Below are positions 16,672-26,220 of a stretch of DNA of 64,000 nt, piece by piece. Source of the DNA: Candidatus Cloacimonadota bacterium. GTDB lineage: Bacteria; Cloacimonadota; Cloacimonadia; Cloacimonadales; JAIOQZ01. The position numbers and the translations under genes are program-made. How positions within the stretch are numbered: position 1 is the stretch's first letter; the number at the start of each line of letters is the position of its first letter. The stretch spans positions 21,464-85,463 of the forward strand of contig JAIOQZ010000059.1 in the NCBI GenBank assembly GCA_021108395.1, given 5' to 3'. The notes beneath the pieces are model-generated. The model had not been told where the DNA came from. It ran no database searches and saw only the letters and a program-made list of their open reading frames with translations.

Positions 16672-16700
16672 AATATCCGTCAGCGGGCAGATTTTGTCAA
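16672..16700 (-). promoter_or_regulatory. Probable promoter of the 16652-to-11705 operon
   Basis: On the minus strand TTGACA (16700-16695) and GATATT (16677-16672) are 17 bases apart, giving a start near 16664, about 12 bases before the first gene. Confidence 0.5.
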
Positions 16701-16810
16701 CGGAATTCTGGGATAAGCTGGAATATTGAAATCTCGGTGAATTGGTATGCCTTTTGCAGTTATAGTGATGGAAATTGAGGAACACCGGAATCCAGAGGAG
16801 AGGTCGAATA

Positions 16811-19800
16811 ATGAAACTGCGCGTATTTGTTTTGCTTTGTGTTGTCATCGTTTCCCTGACAGCTAATCCCATACAGCTTGGCGATGGCGATGGCGCCAAC
16901 GCCATCCGTCTGCTCGACAATCATGAAAACGGCCTCCGCCTGCAAACCAGCCTTGCCTCCCTGCAAGCTGTTCCCATCGCTTCCGAGCATGGCGCCTTCA
17001 CGCTGCTGATTGCCGACGGCTTTGCCTGGAGCACAGTGCCCGGCCAGCCGCGCCTGCCCGTCATTCGCAAGGTCATAGCCGTGCCGCTGGGCGCCACAGT
17101 GACCGCAAACGTTCTCTCCAGCAGCCGGCAAACGCTCGACTTGGCCGCGCTGGGCTACGACACCATATACCCCGCCCAGCCCTCGCTTTCCAAGAGCGCC
17201 GATCCTGCCGAAGCGCCGTTTGCGATTGACGCCGCCACCTACGCCACCGAAGCATGGGTTGGCGACATGGGCGTGAGCGTCGAGGAGATGGGCATCCTGC
17301 GCGGCATGCGCCTGTTCCTGCTCACCGTGCGTCTGGCTTCCTACAATCCTGTAAGCAACCAGTTGCGCCTGTGGTCCGACACCGAGATCGAGGTGAGCTT
17401 CTCCGGCGGCGACCTCGCTGCCACAGCCAACCTCCGCGCCCGTACATGGTCACCTGCCTTCGAGAGCAGCCTGGCCGGCAGCGTGTTCAACTATACGACA
17501 CTGAACACGCGAGACCCGCTCACCAGCTACCCGCAGTCGATGATAATCGTGGCCGACCGCATGTTCGAGACCCAGCTTCAGCCGTTCATCGAGTGGAAGC
17601 AGGCCAGCGGCTTCTATGTGCACGAGGCTTACACCGACGAAATCGGCAGCAACCCCGGCGCCATTCAGGCCTACATCCAGGACATCTGGGACGCCGCCAC
17701 CCCAAATAACCCCGCTCCCAGCTTCGTGATCTTCGTGGGTGACACGCCTCAGATAAATGCCTTCAGCGGCAGTACCGGCAACCACGTAACCGATCTGAAC
17801 TATGTGCGCCTCGAGGGCAACGACTATATGCCCGAGATGTTCTATGGCCGCTTCAGCGCCAACGACACCGCACAGCTCCAGCCGCAGATTGACAAAACCC
17901 TCACTTACGAGATGCACACCATGCCCGACCCCGGCTATCTGGGCGAGGTCGTCATGATTGCCGGCATGGACGCCAGTCACGGACACACCTGGGGCAACGG
18001 CCAGATCAACTACGGCACATCCCTCTATTTCAACGACGCTCACGGCATAAACTCGCACACATACCTGTACCCCAACTCGGGCGGCAACTCGGCCAACATC
18101 ATCGACAACATTTCCAACGGCGTGGGCTATGTGAACTACACCGCTCACGGCAGCTCTACCTCCTGGGCCGACCCTGGCTTCACCATCCCCAACATCAACG
18201 GCCTGCAAAACGCCGACGAATACCCGCTTGTGGTTGGCAACTGCTGCCTCACCAACAAGTTTGAAGTGGCCGAGTGCTTTGGCGAAGCCTGGCTGCGCGC
18301 CGAAAACAAGGGCGCCATCGGCTACATCGGCGGCACCAACAGTACATACTGGGACGAAGATTACTGGTGGGGCGTCGGCAACGGCCCTGTCGTTGCAAAC
18401 CCCACATACCATGAGACAGGGCTGGGCGTCTATGACGGCCTCTTTCACGACCACGCCGAGCCTTTCGCCGACTGGTACACCACCGCCGGCGCCATGATTG
18501 TGCGCGGCAATCTCGCTGTGGTCGAGGGTGGCGGCAGCGCAAACTACTACTGGGAGATATACTCGCTCATGGGCGACCCCTCGCTGATGCCATATATGGG
18601 GCAGCCTATCGCCAACGACGCCGACTGGCCGGAGCAGATTCTCTTCGGCCTCACCGAAATCACCATCACTGCCGAGCCATATTCGTATGTGGCGCTCAGT
18701 TTCGACGGCGAAATGAAGGGTGTGGGCCTCGTGGATGGCTCCGGCAGCCTCACGCTCACCTTCGAGCCGTTCACCACCCCCGGCGACGCCCAGCTTGTCA
18801 TCACGGCGCAGAACCGCATCCCGCTCATCGTGCCGGTACCGGTCATCCCCAACGTGGGACCCTACATGGTGCTCGACGACTTCCTCGTGAGCGGCGAGAA
18901 CAACGGCGTGGCCGAGTATGGCGAAGCTTTCACGCTCGACATCGACATCTGCAACGTTGGCGCCGACGACGCCTTCAACGTCACCGCAACGCTTTCAATC
19001 AATGACGCATACACTACCATCACCAGCGCCGCAGCCGACATCGGCGCTCTCGCTGCCGGAGCAGCCCTCACCCTCGAAGCCGCCTTCGCGCTCGAACTGG
19101 CCGACAACGTGCCCGATCAGCACGAGGTGAGCCTCACCGTCACCTTCAACGGCGAAGACGCCGCCGGCGAGACGCTCTCGTGGGTTTCCGAGGCCACTCT
19201 CGTGGCCGCCGCTCCCGCCTTTGACGTGGCCATGTTTGTGGTCGATGACAGCGCCGGCAACGACAACGGCATCGCCGATCCGGGCGAAACAGTTGTCATT
19301 TCGGTGCCTGTCACCAATACTGGACACGCCGTCTCGCCCAACGCAGTGGCCACAATGGTGTGCAACCATCAGTGGCTCAGTTTCGACGAAAACAGCGTCG
19401 TTCTGGGCGAGATGGGCATCGGCGCCGAAGAAACCGCCGACTACACCGTCACGGTGGCCGCCGACGCCATACCGGGCACGCTGATTCCAGTGGGCTTTGG
19501 CGTTACAGCCGGCAGTTATGCCAACCAGCAGGTGTTCAACCTACCCGTCAGCGTGGTGGCCGAGGACTTCGAGAACGGCCTCGCCCTGTATGGCTGGCAG
19601 ATGGGCGGCGGCGCCGACTGGTTCCTCCAGCAATCCACCGTGTGGGAAGGCGACTACAGCCTTGAATCCGGCGACATCGGCAATAACCAGACCACCTGGA
19701 CCGAGGTGACTCTCGATGTGGTGGCCGCTGGAGAAATATCCTTCTACTACAAGGTTTCAAGCGAGGCAGGCTACGACTATCTTCGCTTCTACATCGACAA

Positions 19801-20644
19801 CCAGCAGATGGGCCAGTGGGCCGGCAATGTCGATTGGACTATCGCCGAATACGACGTCAGTGTGGGCGAGCATACGTTCAAGTGGGCCTACGAAAAGGAT
19901 TACTCCATGTCCGGCGGCAGCGACTGCGGCTGGATTGACTATGTGCAACTTCCCTTCTCGGGTGGCGAGCCATCCCCCATCGCCTTCCTGCCCGTCACCG
20001 AGATCGATTTCGGCGATGTCGCAGTGGGCGAAACATCCGAGCGGACATTTACCGTGTTCAACTATGGAAGCCTCGATCTGTCCGGCACAATAGAAACCTG
20101 TGACGGCTTCACGCTCGACCTTCCGGCCACCACCCGCAAGCATGGCGAAGGCAGCCGCAGCGTCGCCGGTCGTGTGGACTACGAATTCGCCATCGAGCCG
20201 ATGAGCCACCAGGTTTTCACCGCCGTTTTCGCGCCTACAGAGGCTATCGACTACAGCGGCCAGTTCCTCATCGCCACCAACGATCCCTTTGCGCCGGACT
20301 TCAGCATCGAAGTAACCGCCAACGCCTTGAACGATACCGGCGACGAAGGCGTCTCGCCATTCGTGACCGCGCTGGGCGGCAACTTCCCCAATCCATTCAA
20401 CCCCGAGACGACTGTGGCGTTCAGTCTGGCTGAGCCGCAAAATGTCACTATCGACATCTTCAACGTGTTGGGCCAGCGCGTGGCGCGGCTGGTGGACACA
20501 CGCCTGGAAGCAGGGCCACACACCGTTGTATGGCATGGCATCGACAGTCACGGCGACAGCGTGGGTAGCGGCATATACTTCTGCCGGATGGAAGCTTCCG
20601 GCGGCCGTTATACGTCCGTCAAAAAAATGATTTTACTGAAATAA
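16811..20644 (+). CDS. Secreted gingipain-like (C25) cysteine protease with C-terminal sorting domain
   Basis: A 1277-residue protein. A signal peptide (1-18) and a propeptide-like region lead to a C25 peptidase domain (about 240-610) with the catalytic His in YVNYTAHGSSTSW (His446) and Cys in VVGNCCLTNKF (Cys479 by alignment to its neighbour), followed by AECFGEAWLRAE. Then come an immunoglobulin-like region, two CARDB-like repeats, a jelly-roll domain (WEGDYSLESGDIG), an Ig-like spacer, and a FlgD/type IX-like C-terminus (NFPNPFNPETTVAFSLAEP ... SVKKMILLK). It is probably exported and surface-bound. ATG 16811 follows GAGGAGAGG; an extension to 16775 lacks signal-peptide character. Confidence 0.9.
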   Translation: MKLRVFVLLCVVIVSLTANPIQLGDGDGANAIRLLDNHENGLRLQTSLASLQAVPIASEHGAFTLLIADGFAWSTVPGQPRLPVIRKVIAVPLGATVTANVLSSSRQTLDLAALGYDTIYPAQPSLSKSADPAEAPFAIDAATYATEAWVGDMGVSVEEMGILRGMRLFLLTVRLASYNPVSNQLRLWSDTEIEVSFSGGDLAATANLRARTWSPAFESSLAGSVFNYTTLNTRDPLTSYPQSMIIVADRMFETQLQPFIEWKQASGFYVHEAYTDEIGSNPGAIQAYIQDIWDAATPNNPAPSFVIFVGDTPQINAFSGSTGNHVTDLNYVRLEGNDYMPEMFYGRFSANDTAQLQPQIDKTLTYEMHTMPDPGYLGEVVMIAGMDASHGHTWGNGQINYGTSLYFNDAHGINSHTYLYPNSGGNSANIIDNISNGVGYVNYTAHGSSTSWADPGFTIPNINGLQNADEYPLVVGNCCLTNKFEVAECFGEAWLRAENKGAIGYIGGTNSTYWDEDYWWGVGNGPVVANPTYHETGLGVYDGLFHDHAEPFADWYTTAGAMIVRGNLAVVEGGGSANYYWEIYSLMGDPSLMPYMGQPIANDADWPEQILFGLTEITITAEPYSYVALSFDGEMKGVGLVDGSGSLTLTFEPFTTPGDAQLVITAQNRIPLIVPVPVIPNVGPYMVLDDFLVSGENNGVAEYGEAFTLDIDICNVGADDAFNVTATLSINDAYTTITSAAADIGALAAGAALTLEAAFALELADNVPDQHEVSLTVTFNGEDAAGETLSWVSEATLVAAAPAFDVAMFVVDDSAGNDNGIADPGETVVISVPVTNTGHAVSPNAVATMVCNHQWLSFDENSVVLGEMGIGAEETADYTVTVAADAIPGTLIPVGFGVTAGSYANQQVFNLPVSVVAEDFENGLALYGWQMGGGADWFLQQSTVWEGDYSLESGDIGNNQTTWTEVTLDVVAAGEISFYYKVSSEAGYDYLRFYIDNQQMGQWAGNVDWTIAEYDVSVGEHTFKWAYEKDYSMSGGSDCGWIDYVQLPFSGGEPSPIAFLPVTEIDFGDVAVGETSERTFTVFNYGSLDLSGTIETCDGFTLDLPATTRKHGEGSRSVAGRVDYEFAIEPMSHQVFTAVFAPTEAIDYSGQFLIATNDPFAPDFSIEVTANALNDTGDEGVSPFVTALGGNFPNPFNPETTVAFSLAEPQNVTIDIFNVLGQRVARLVDTRLEAGPHTVVWHGIDSHGDSVGSGIYFCRMEASGGRYTSVKKMILLK

Positions 20645-20672
20645 ATATATAACAAAACACTTGGAGGATATG

Positions 20673-23600
20673 ATGAAAATGCTGCTCGCAATGCTGGTTA
20701 TGGCGACCATGATGGTTGGCCTGACAGCCGAACAGGTAGTTGTGAACGCCGACCGGTTCGAGGTGAACGTCTGGCAAGACGGCCCCGACCGTACCGAAAT
20801 CGATTATCGCTTTGGTTCCTTCGAGCGCTTTCCCGTCAACATCGAAGGGCAAGACTTCTTTGCCCTGAACCTGCCTGGCGAAAGCCGCACCTATCGGCGT
20901 GGCCTGCCCGAGCTTCCCAAGATAACCAGGGCGCTGTCTATCGGGAGCGACGCCTTCATGGAAGTACGGTTCATCGATGGGCAGTACACCGACATGCAGA
21001 TGAACGTGGTGCCCAGCAAGGGAGAAATCTTCCGTAACATCAATCCGGCCACTGTGCCCTACACATTTGATAGGCAGTACGATGAGAACGCCTTCTGGCC
21101 TGCCGTCAATGGCGACCGCAGCGCCCCATACATCATGCGCGACATTCGCGGCATCGCCGTGCATGCCTATCCGTTCCAGTACAACCCGGTAACGGGCACG
21201 TTGCGCGTGTGGCATCATATGCGCCTCGAGGTCGTTCGTACCGGCGTGGACACACAGAACGTGAAAGAGCGTCCGGTGGTGGCTCGCAACCGCTACTTCA
21301 ACGACATCTACAGCCGCCGCTTCGTCAACCTCGAAACCACCCGCTACGACTCGCTCAGCGAAGCCGGCAGCATCCTTGTCGTCACCGACCCCAGCTTTCT
21401 CGAAGCCATGATACCCTGGGTTGAATGGAAGGTGCAGAAGGGCTTCGATGTCGAGATGGTGGATGTTACCACCCTCGGAACCACAGCCACAGACATCAAG
21501 AACTATGTGCAGGCCCAGTACGACGATCCCCAAATCAACCTGACCTTCCTACAGCTCGTGGGCGACGCGGCGCAGATTCCTACCTTCACGTCCGGCAACG
21601 GTGGCTCCGACCCCTCCTACAGCCTGCTCGAAGGCACCGACACCTACCCCGACATCTTCGTGGGCCGCTTCTCTGCCACGACCGTGACGCATGTCAATAC
21701 CCAGGTCGAGCGCTCGATACATTACGAGCGCGACATTGACGACGTGGACGCCGAGTGGCTGCACAAGGGCATGGGCGTCGCTTCCTCCCAGGGCGCAGGC
21801 ATGGGCCACTATGGCGAGGCCGACCACGTGCACATGGGCTACATCCGCGATGATCTTCTGGCCTACACCTACACCGATGTAGATGAAATATACGCCAACA
21901 ACGGCGGCAATTCCAGCATGATTACCGCCGCCCTCAACGAAGGCCGCACGATTGTCAACTACTGCGGTCACGGCACCAATACAAGCTGGTCAACGACCGG
22001 CTTCAACAACACCAACGTAAACAGCCTCACCAACGACAACAAGCTGCCGCACATCGTCAGCGTGGCCTGTGTCAACGGTAATTTCACCAACATCACCTGC
22101 TTCGCCGAAGCCTGGCTGCGCGCCACCAACGACACCACCGGCCTTCCCACCGGCGCCATCGCCAATTACTCGAGCTCCATCAACCAGAGCTGGGCGCCAC
22201 CCATGTATGCTCAGGACGAGATAGTCGATCTGCTCGTGGGCGACTTCAAGAACACCACCGGTGGCCTCTTCTACAATGGCAGTTGCTATATGATGGACGT
22301 TCAGGGAGCACAGGGCGTGAGCATGTTCCTCACCTGGCATATCTTCGGTGACTGCTCGCTACAGGTTCGCTCGGATGTGCCAACGCCGTTCGCGCTCAAC
22401 AACATGTCCACCCTCTTCATCGGTCTCGACACCTATGCCGTCGATGCCGGTGTCGAGAACGCGCTGGTCTGTCTATCCTATCAGGGTGTAACTCTGGGCA
22501 GCGGCTACACCGGCGACGACGGCACCGTCGAACTGGCGCTCGACAACATCCCCACCCAGCCATGCGACCTCACCCTCACCGTCACCGGCTACAACAAGAT
22601 CACCCACGAGGGTATAGTACAGCTTCTTCCCAACGAAGGCGCCTACCTCATCTTTGACGATCCGGTGTACAACGACGGCAACAACGGCATTCCTGAATAT
22701 GGCGAGAACCTCACCATCAGCCTCAGCCTCGAAAACGTGGGCGCCGAACCCGCCTATAACGCCCAGGCAATAATCACCTGCGAGAGCGAATATCTTTTGC
22801 TCATCGACAGTGTCGAGGACATCGGCACCATCGAGGCCGAGAGCACACGCGACCTCACAGACGCCTTTGAAATAGCGCTGGCTGGAAATATCCCTGATCT
22901 GCTCGAGCTGAACCTGAACTTCCTGCTCACAGCCGAGAACGCCCAGGGCGAGCCTTACGAGTGGTCACAGACGCTCAGTTTGACCGCGCACGCCCCGCAT
23001 CTAAACATCCAGGCATACCATATCTTCGATTCATCGGGCAACAACAACGGCCTGCTCGATCCAGGTGAAACAGTGGCCATCGAAGTACCCGTGGAGAACA
23101 TCGGCTCCTGCGACTCGCCCGAAGCCGTGGCTCTTCTCGTGTGCAACAATCCCTATGTGACCATCCAGAACGGCGAGGTTATTATCGGCGTCATCGAGGT
23201 CGATGACATTGCCGAGCCTACCTTTGTCGTCAGCCTCTCCGAAGATGTGAGTGCAGGTGAGATTCTACCGATTGGCTTTGGCGTCTATGCCGGCGAATAC
23301 GCCTTGCAAACCACCATCATCCAGGGATTGCCCGCGCAGATCGAGACCTTCGAGAACGGCCTGGACATCATGGGCTGGGGGTTCAGCGGCGACGCCAACT
23401 GGACGCTCAATGACGAAGACGTGTACGAAGGCGACTGGAGCCTGCGCTCTGGCGCAATCGGCGCCAACGAAGAAACTTCCGCCGAGTTCGACTACAATGT
23501 AACCGTCACTGGCGATATGGTGTTCTATCGCAAGATTTCGAGTGAGGTGAATCACGACTATCTGCGACTGTATATCGACGATGCCCAGGTGGGCCAGTGG

Positions 23601-24416
23601 TCGGGCCTCAGCCAGTGGCTGCCTGTCACCATTCAGTTGAATGAGACAGGAGTGCACACCTTCCGCTGGACATATGAGAAGGACTCGAGTGTGGACTCCG
23701 GCGCCGACTGCGCCTGGATCGACTTCATCTCCTTCCCCGGCGAAGACCCGCAACCAGTGCCCATCATCGCGCTGTCCACCCAGAGCATCGATTTCTCCGA
23801 CACCACCGTAGGCGAAACCGGCACAGCCGATATTACTCTGTACAACTACGGCAATCTCGTTCTCACCGGCAACATCGACACGCCAGACGGCTTCACCATC
23901 GATATGCCAGGCGAGCAGCTTCGTCCCGGCGATGACCGACGCGCCCCAAACCGCGAGACATACCCCTTCGATCTGTTGCCTCTGGAGACCATGACCATGA
24001 CGCTCATCTTCGAGCCGACCGAAAACATAGATTACAGCGGCGAGGTGCTGTTCACCAGCAACGACCCCTATGCGCCCGAACTGGGCGTAGAAGTAATCGC
24101 TGAGCTCACCGATAACGATGACAACGACATCACGCCGTTCGTCACCGAACTGGGCCGCAACTACCCCAACCCGTTCAATCCAGAAACGACCGTGGCCTTC
24201 AGCCTCGCCGAGCCCGGCGCCGCCGAACTGGTTGTGTACAACATCCGTGGCCGGCGCGTGAAAACCCTGTTGCGCGGTGAGCTTGAAGCCGGCAATCACA
24301 CCGTCGTCTGGAGCGGCGATACCGACAGCGGCAAGCCCGCCGCCAGCGGTATCTACTTCCTGTCGATGCACGCCGGTCGTTACACCGCCACCAAGAAAAT
24401 GATTCTGCTGAAATAG
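20673..24416 (+). CDS. Secreted gingipain-like (C25) cysteine protease, tandem paralogue
   Basis: A 1247-residue protein with the same domain order as the gene before it. The signal peptide is MKMLLAMLVMATMMVGLTA. The C25 domain has His433 in YCGHGTNTSW and Cys466 in VSVACVNGNFTNITCF, closer to the gingipain ACVNGDF pattern than its neighbour. It shares the jelly-roll (YEGDWSLRSGAIG), the beta spacer with ITPFVTELG, and the terminal NYPNPFNPETTVAFSLAEP ... TKKMILLK. TTG 20661 or ATG 20670 are possible starts; ATG 20673 gives best spacing to GGAGG. The 28-base gap suggests one transcript with the first gene. Confidence 0.9.
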   Translation: MKMLLAMLVMATMMVGLTAEQVVVNADRFEVNVWQDGPDRTEIDYRFGSFERFPVNIEGQDFFALNLPGESRTYRRGLPELPKITRALSIGSDAFMEVRFIDGQYTDMQMNVVPSKGEIFRNINPATVPYTFDRQYDENAFWPAVNGDRSAPYIMRDIRGIAVHAYPFQYNPVTGTLRVWHHMRLEVVRTGVDTQNVKERPVVARNRYFNDIYSRRFVNLETTRYDSLSEAGSILVVTDPSFLEAMIPWVEWKVQKGFDVEMVDVTTLGTTATDIKNYVQAQYDDPQINLTFLQLVGDAAQIPTFTSGNGGSDPSYSLLEGTDTYPDIFVGRFSATTVTHVNTQVERSIHYERDIDDVDAEWLHKGMGVASSQGAGMGHYGEADHVHMGYIRDDLLAYTYTDVDEIYANNGGNSSMITAALNEGRTIVNYCGHGTNTSWSTTGFNNTNVNSLTNDNKLPHIVSVACVNGNFTNITCFAEAWLRATNDTTGLPTGAIANYSSSINQSWAPPMYAQDEIVDLLVGDFKNTTGGLFYNGSCYMMDVQGAQGVSMFLTWHIFGDCSLQVRSDVPTPFALNNMSTLFIGLDTYAVDAGVENALVCLSYQGVTLGSGYTGDDGTVELALDNIPTQPCDLTLTVTGYNKITHEGIVQLLPNEGAYLIFDDPVYNDGNNGIPEYGENLTISLSLENVGAEPAYNAQAIITCESEYLLLIDSVEDIGTIEAESTRDLTDAFEIALAGNIPDLLELNLNFLLTAENAQGEPYEWSQTLSLTAHAPHLNIQAYHIFDSSGNNNGLLDPGETVAIEVPVENIGSCDSPEAVALLVCNNPYVTIQNGEVIIGVIEVDDIAEPTFVVSLSEDVSAGEILPIGFGVYAGEYALQTTIIQGLPAQIETFENGLDIMGWGFSGDANWTLNDEDVYEGDWSLRSGAIGANEETSAEFDYNVTVTGDMVFYRKISSEVNHDYLRLYIDDAQVGQWSGLSQWLPVTIQLNETGVHTFRWTYEKDSSVDSGADCAWIDFISFPGEDPQPVPIIALSTQSIDFSDTTVGETGTADITLYNYGNLVLTGNIDTPDGFTIDMPGEQLRPGDDRRAPNRETYPFDLLPLETMTMTLIFEPTENIDYSGEVLFTSNDPYAPELGVEVIAELTDNDDNDITPFVTELGRNYPNPFNPETTVAFSLAEPGAAELVVYNIRGRRVKTLLRGELEAGNHTVVWSGDTDSGKPAASGIYFLSMHAGRYTATKKMILLK

Positions 24417-24430
24417 TTGCGAAGCAAATT

Positions 24431-24463
24431 AAAAAAGAGCGGCCAGCAGGTCGCTCTTTTTTT
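24431..24463 (+). terminator. Intrinsic terminator after the C25 pair
   Basis: AAAAGAGCG (24433-24441) pairs with CGCTCTTTT (24452-24460), with inner C-C/G-G pairs, and is followed by further T. The flanking A and T runs could let it work in both directions. Confidence 0.88.
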
Positions 24464-24488
24464 GCATCCTTGCTGAACGAGGAAATGT

Positions 24489-24638
24489 TTGACAAAAATT
24501 ACCGATAATAACTTCATGGCATACAGGGAGAAATAGTGTGCGCATAAATAAAAACAAGCTTAATCGATATTACAAATATGACATAGAAAGCATTTGTCCA
24601 GCACTCGACAAATGCTTTTTTTCATGCACAAAACAGCT
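24489..24638 (+). promoter_or_regulatory. nadC leader with promoter-like box and attenuator-like terminator
   Basis: TTGACA lies at 24489-24494 and the gene starts at 24639, leaving a leader of more than 100 bases that ends with a perfect terminator hairpin. A weaker hairpin, ACAAAT (24572-24577) with ATTTGT (24592-24597), would use part of the terminator's 5' arm and so could compete with it. That arrangement fits transcription attenuation of nadC, but a separate short RNA that ends here is equally possible. I could not match the leader to known NAD riboswitches. Confidence 0.4.
24587..24622 (+). terminator. Perfect 12-bp terminator hairpin just before nadC
   Basis: AAAGCATTTGTC (24587-24598) pairs with GACAAATGCTTT (24607-24618) across an 8-base loop, followed by TTTT. 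It lies 16 bases upstream of the nadC start and on the same strand, after the C25 terminator. Confidence 0.85.
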
Positions 24639-25463
24639 ATGATTGATGTTTTCAGCATTATCCAATATGGGCTGAACGAAGACATCGGCACCGGTGATAT
24701 CACCACCGATTATCTTCAGCTTGGCAATCAGGAAACGCAGGCGTTTCTTGTGGCCAAGCAGCGTGGCGTTCTGGCTGGCCTCGATGTCGCCTTCGACGTT
24801 TTCACCTACCTCGACAACCAGGTGAATTGCGTTACCTACCGCAAAGACGGCGACACCGTGAACCCCGGCGACGAGATCGCCAAAATCACCGGCCTTACCT
24901 CGGCATTGCTGCAAGCGGAGCGAACTGCGCTCAACATCCTGCAACGCCTATCTGGTATCGCCACCTGCACATCCAAGATGGTTGAGGCCATCAAGCCATA
25001 CCAGGCGCGGCTGCTCGATACCCGCAAAACCACGCCGCTGCTGCGGCAGCTCGAACGTTACGCCGTGCGCGTTGGCGGCGGTTTCAACCACCGCTTCGGC
25101 CTCTACGACATGGTGCTCATCAAGGAAAACCACATCAGGGCTGTTGGTTCCATCACCGAAGCGGTGAAGCGCGTGTGGGAACGCAACACCGCCTACAGAA
25201 TCGAGGTTGAAGTCACCACTATTGCCGAGCTGGAAGAAGCAGTGACCAGCGGTGTGGATCGTGTGATGTTAGATAATATGTCAGTAGCTGAAATGAAAAA
25301 AGCTGTGAAGAAATTTGGTGAGCAGGTGGAGCTCGAGGCTTCGGGCAATGTCAGTCTCGACACAATCAACGAGATCGCCTCGACAGGCGTGTTTTATATC
25401 TCGTCCGGCGCCATCACCCACTCGTTCACTTCACTCGACATCAGTCTGTTGTTCAAGGAGTAA
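24639..25463 (+). CDS. nadC: Nicotinate-nucleotide pyrophosphorylase (quinolinate phosphoribosyltransferase)
   Basis: A 274-residue enzyme that joins quinolinate and PRPP to give nicotinate mononucleotide, CO2 and PPi in NAD synthesis. Seen are GLNEDIGTGDITTDYL at the N-terminus, the binding segment LDTRKTTPLLRQLERYAVRV, the NHRFGLYDMVLIKENH motif, IEVEVTTIAELEEA and LEASGNVSLDTI. The start is ATG 24639; earlier in-frame starts fall inside a terminator hairpin. No good Shine-Dalgarno is visible. It is followed seven bases later by the Zn-ribbon gene. nadA and nadB are not in the window. Confidence 0.95.
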   Translation: MIDVFSIIQYGLNEDIGTGDITTDYLQLGNQETQAFLVAKQRGVLAGLDVAFDVFTYLDNQVNCVTYRKDGDTVNPGDEIAKITGLTSALLQAERTALNILQRLSGIATCTSKMVEAIKPYQARLLDTRKTTPLLRQLERYAVRVGGGFNHRFGLYDMVLIKENHIRAVGSITEAVKRVWERNTAYRIEVEVTTIAELEEAVTSGVDRVMLDNMSVAEMKKAVKKFGEQVELEASGNVSLDTINEIASTGVFYISSGAITHSFTSLDISLLFKE

Positions 25464-25469
25464 CTGTTC

Positions 25470-26189
25470 ATGCGCGAGGATATGAAAAAACTGATTCGCA
25501 TGCAGAGGTTTGATGACAGGATTGGCGACCTCGATGCTCAAAAAGAGAAGCTGCCCCGTGAACTTGACAGCCTGAAGACCAACCTCATCGAGGCGGAAAG
25601 CAAAGTCGAGCAGACAAAGTCGGCGCTGGAAGACAATCAGAAACAGCAGAAGCTGAAAGAACTGGATATTCAGGGAAACAAAGAAAAGATGGCCAAATAT
25701 GAGAATCAGCTTCTCGCCATCAAAACGAACAAAGAATATAAAGCGCTCAACAGCGAGATCAACCACCTGAAGGAAAAGAACTCGGCCATTGACGACGACA
25801 TCCTTATGCTGATGGAGGCAGAAACCCAGTTGCGCACTCAGCTTGAGGAAGACAATGCCGCCCAAGACGCCGCTCAGAAAGAACTGGACGAGAACGAAGA
25901 CCGCCTGCGCAACCGCATTGGCGAAGTAGAGAAAGAAATCGGCGAACAGCGCGAACTGCGCAATGAACTGGCAGGGCACCTCCCCAGGTCGCTGGTGAAA
26001 CGATATGTGCTGCTCATCAAAAACAAGCAGCGCAAGGCCGTGGTCTTCATGGAAAACGACGCCTGCAACGGCTGCGGGTTTCGTGTGCGGCCACAACTCG
26101 CCATCGAAATCAACCGGGGAACAAAGATCATCAGTTGCGAGAACTGCGGTCGCATCATCGTGGAGAAACCCGACGACGCATCCGCCTGA
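25470..26189 (+). CDS. Coiled-coil zinc-ribbon protein (C4-type, DUF164-like)
   Basis: A 239-residue protein. Residues about 5-170 are a long charged coiled coil (many K/E/Q, with TNKEYKALNSEINHLKE, a segment typical of the family). The C-terminus is a zinc ribbon: CNGCGF and SCENCGRI. Members are proposed nucleic-acid-binding proteins and often sit next to rnpB or Nif3-like genes. Here the RNase P RNA gene starts about 30 bases after the stop. The role is not established. Confidence 0.85.
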   Translation: MREDMKKLIRMQRFDDRIGDLDAQKEKLPRELDSLKTNLIEAESKVEQTKSALEDNQKQQKLKELDIQGNKEKMAKYENQLLAIKTNKEYKALNSEINHLKEKNSAIDDDILMLMEAETQLRTQLEEDNAAQDAAQKELDENEDRLRNRIGEVEKEIGEQRELRNELAGHLPRSLVKRYVLLIKNKQRKAVVFMENDACNGCGFRVRPQLAIEINRGTKIISCENCGRIIVEKPDDASA

Positions 26190-26220
26190 ACGCACGATAT
26201 TTGAAAGATACATATGTGGC

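Noticed and set aside
17450..18454. 334-residue minus-strand ORF rich in Val/Gly
   Set aside because: Shadow of the C25 protease gene; codon pattern belongs to the plus strand.
24594..24638. Earlier start for nadC
   Set aside because: It would put a perfect terminator hairpin into the coding part and add residues not found in the family.
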